Assembly: GCA_003224075.1 (NCBI GenBank)
Contig: QHYF01000118.1
Span: 1-6,556, forward strand
Length of the DNA: 6,556 nt
Direction of reading: 5' to 3'
DNA from: Acidobacteriota bacterium
GTDB lineage: Bacteria > Acidobacteriota > Terriglobia > Acidiferrales > UBA7541
Of this stretch, positions 5,993-6,556 are shown piece by piece. Position 1 is the first letter of the stretch, and each line of letters opens with the position of its first letter. The notes under the pieces are model-generated. The model worked only from the letters and a program-made list of their open reading frames with translations, did no database searches and was not told the DNA's origin. The translations under genes were made by a program, and so were the position numbers.

Positions 5993-6379
5993 TCATTCCA
6001 CCACCGCGTCCGCCTCTATTTCCACCAGCATTTCCGGCGAAATCAGTTTGCTCACTTCGACCATGCTTGTGGCAGGACGAATCTCTCCGAAAAACTCGCC
6101 GTGGGCGCGGCCTACTTTTTCCCATTCGGCAATGTTGGTGACGAAGATGCGCGTCCGCACGACGTCTTTCAGGCTCGCCCCGGCCTTGATCAGCGCCGCC
6201 TCGATGTTCCTGATGGTTTGCACGGTTTGGGCGCGCACGTCGCCCACGCCGACGATCTTTCCATCGGGCCCCGTCGCCGTCGTTCCCGAGACCGCAATGG
6301 CGTTACCCGCGCGCACCGCGCGCGAGTATCCCACGACCGGCTCCCAGGGCGTTCCGCTCGAAATATTCTGTCTCGTCAT
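5993..6379 (-). CDS. RidA/YjgF/UK114 family protein lacking the deaminase arginine
   Basis: 128 residues, the normal family length. AGGAG (minus strand, 6388-6392) is 8 bases before the ATG. RidA-family proteins are small trimers; the active ones deaminate reactive enamines and imines such as 2-aminoacrylate. Family features here are SGTTATGPDGKIVG (31-44), QTVQTIRNIEAALIKAGAS (51-69), DVVRTRIFVTNI (72-83) and the C-terminal signature RPATSMVEVSKL...VEIEADAVV (101-127). In active RidA the signature reads PARS; here it is PATS, so Thr104 replaces the catalytic Arg (Arg105 in Salmonella RidA). This fits the Rid subfamilies reported to lack that Arg and deaminase activity. The same frame stays open upstream to the window edge but has no usual start codon there, so the ATG at 6379 is retained. 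It is probably co-transcribed with the methyltransferase downstream. Confidence 0.92.
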   Translation of the reverse strand: MTRQNISSGTPWEPVVGYSRAVRAGNAIAVSGTTATGPDGKIVGVGDVRAQTVQTIRNIEAALIKAGASLKDVVRTRIFVTNIAEWEKVGRAHGEFFGEIRPATSMVEVSKLISPEMLVEIEADAVVE

Positions 6380-6387
6380 CTCAAATT

Positions 6388-6392
6388 CTCCT
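6388..6392 (-). promoter_or_regulatory. Ribosome binding site of the RidA-like gene
   Basis: AGGAG on the minus strand, 8 bases before ATG 6379. It fixes the start even though the frame is open further upstream. Confidence 0.75.
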
Positions 6393-6441
6393 GAAGGAAC
6401 TCCAAAGGATAATCCAATCTTTGGCGTTTCCGCACTAACAT

Positions 6442-6477
6442 CAGCCCGTGACCCTGCAATGGCGAAGCCACGGGCTG
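6442..6477. repeat. Inverted repeat upstream of the RidA-like gene
   Basis: CAGCCCGTG (6442-6450) and CACGGGCTG (6469-6477) are perfect 9-bp arms around an 18-base loop. The structure lies 62 bases before the RidA-like start, in the probable leader or promoter region. It has no T-run on either side. It resembles a REP-type intergenic palindrome; the rest of 6393-6556 shows no gene or clear promoter. Confidence 0.6.
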
Positions 6478-6556
6478 GGCGCGTTCCCTCCCGTTTGATG
6501 GATACAACTCGCGCCAGGGCAACAAGTATCCGGCGACTTCGCGATGATGCTAAACT

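Noticed and set aside
5439..6125. Minus-strand 228-codon frame overlapping the RidA-like and methyltransferase genes
   Set aside because: It overlaps both real genes in another frame and its sequence is low-complexity Arg/Gly/Ala.
6380..6556. N-terminal extension of the RidA-like protein to the window edge
   Set aside because: The frame is open, but it lacks ATG/GTG/TTG, while ATG 6379 has a good ribosome site and gives the normal family length.

Overview
The window (6556 bases, fairly GC-rich with GC-rich codon usage) looks like a chromosomal segment of a free-living, probably Gram-negative bacterium. The gene styles fit Acidobacteriota best: a long ECF-like sigma factor, a zinc-finger anti-sigma protein carrying Asp-box (YCF48/BNR-like) repeats, a secreted DUF4139 protein and a short RidA-family protein. 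This lineage call is inferred from protein style, not from a marker gene. I see no rRNA, tRNA, CRISPR array, transposase or phage gene.

Layout. Bases 1-614 precede the first gene. They hold no gene I can support, but contain three short perfect hairpins packed into 231-332 and a tandem 8-mer. Bases 615-4687 hold three co-directional plus-strand genes: a sigma-70 family factor, a membrane-anchored zf-HC2 protein with a C-terminal Asp-box sensor-like domain, and an exported DUF4139 protein. The gaps are 51 and about 90 bases and show no clear terminator, so one operon is plausible. Bases 4688-5119 are a convergent intergenic region. It contains a compact unit of extended -10 promoter, 19-bp palindrome and strong hairpin terminator with no ORF, and further on an A-rich/G-run block. 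Bases 5120-6379 hold two minus-strand genes: a RidA-family protein and, downstream of it, a class I SAM-dependent methyltransferase. They are separated by a purine-rich 18-bp tandem repeat and a nested inverted repeat. Bases 6380-6556 are upstream of the RidA gene and contain a long-armed inverted repeat.

How the genes may work together. The sigma factor and the zf-HC2 protein form a classic sigma/anti-sigma pair. The H-x3-C-x2-C motif would sit in the cytoplasm, one membrane segment follows, and the Asp-box domain would lie outside the inner membrane, where it could sense a signal. The DUF4139 protein has an export signal and is the natural candidate for an effector or target in the envelope. 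The RidA-like and methyltransferase genes form a separate opposing unit. The RidA-like protein has Thr where active deaminases have Arg, so it is probably not a standard enamine/imine deaminase. The methyltransferase substrate cannot be told from the sequence.

The most unusual items are the ORF-less promoter-palindrome-terminator unit near 4904-4975 and the predicted surface-sensing sigma/anti-sigma/DUF4139 module.
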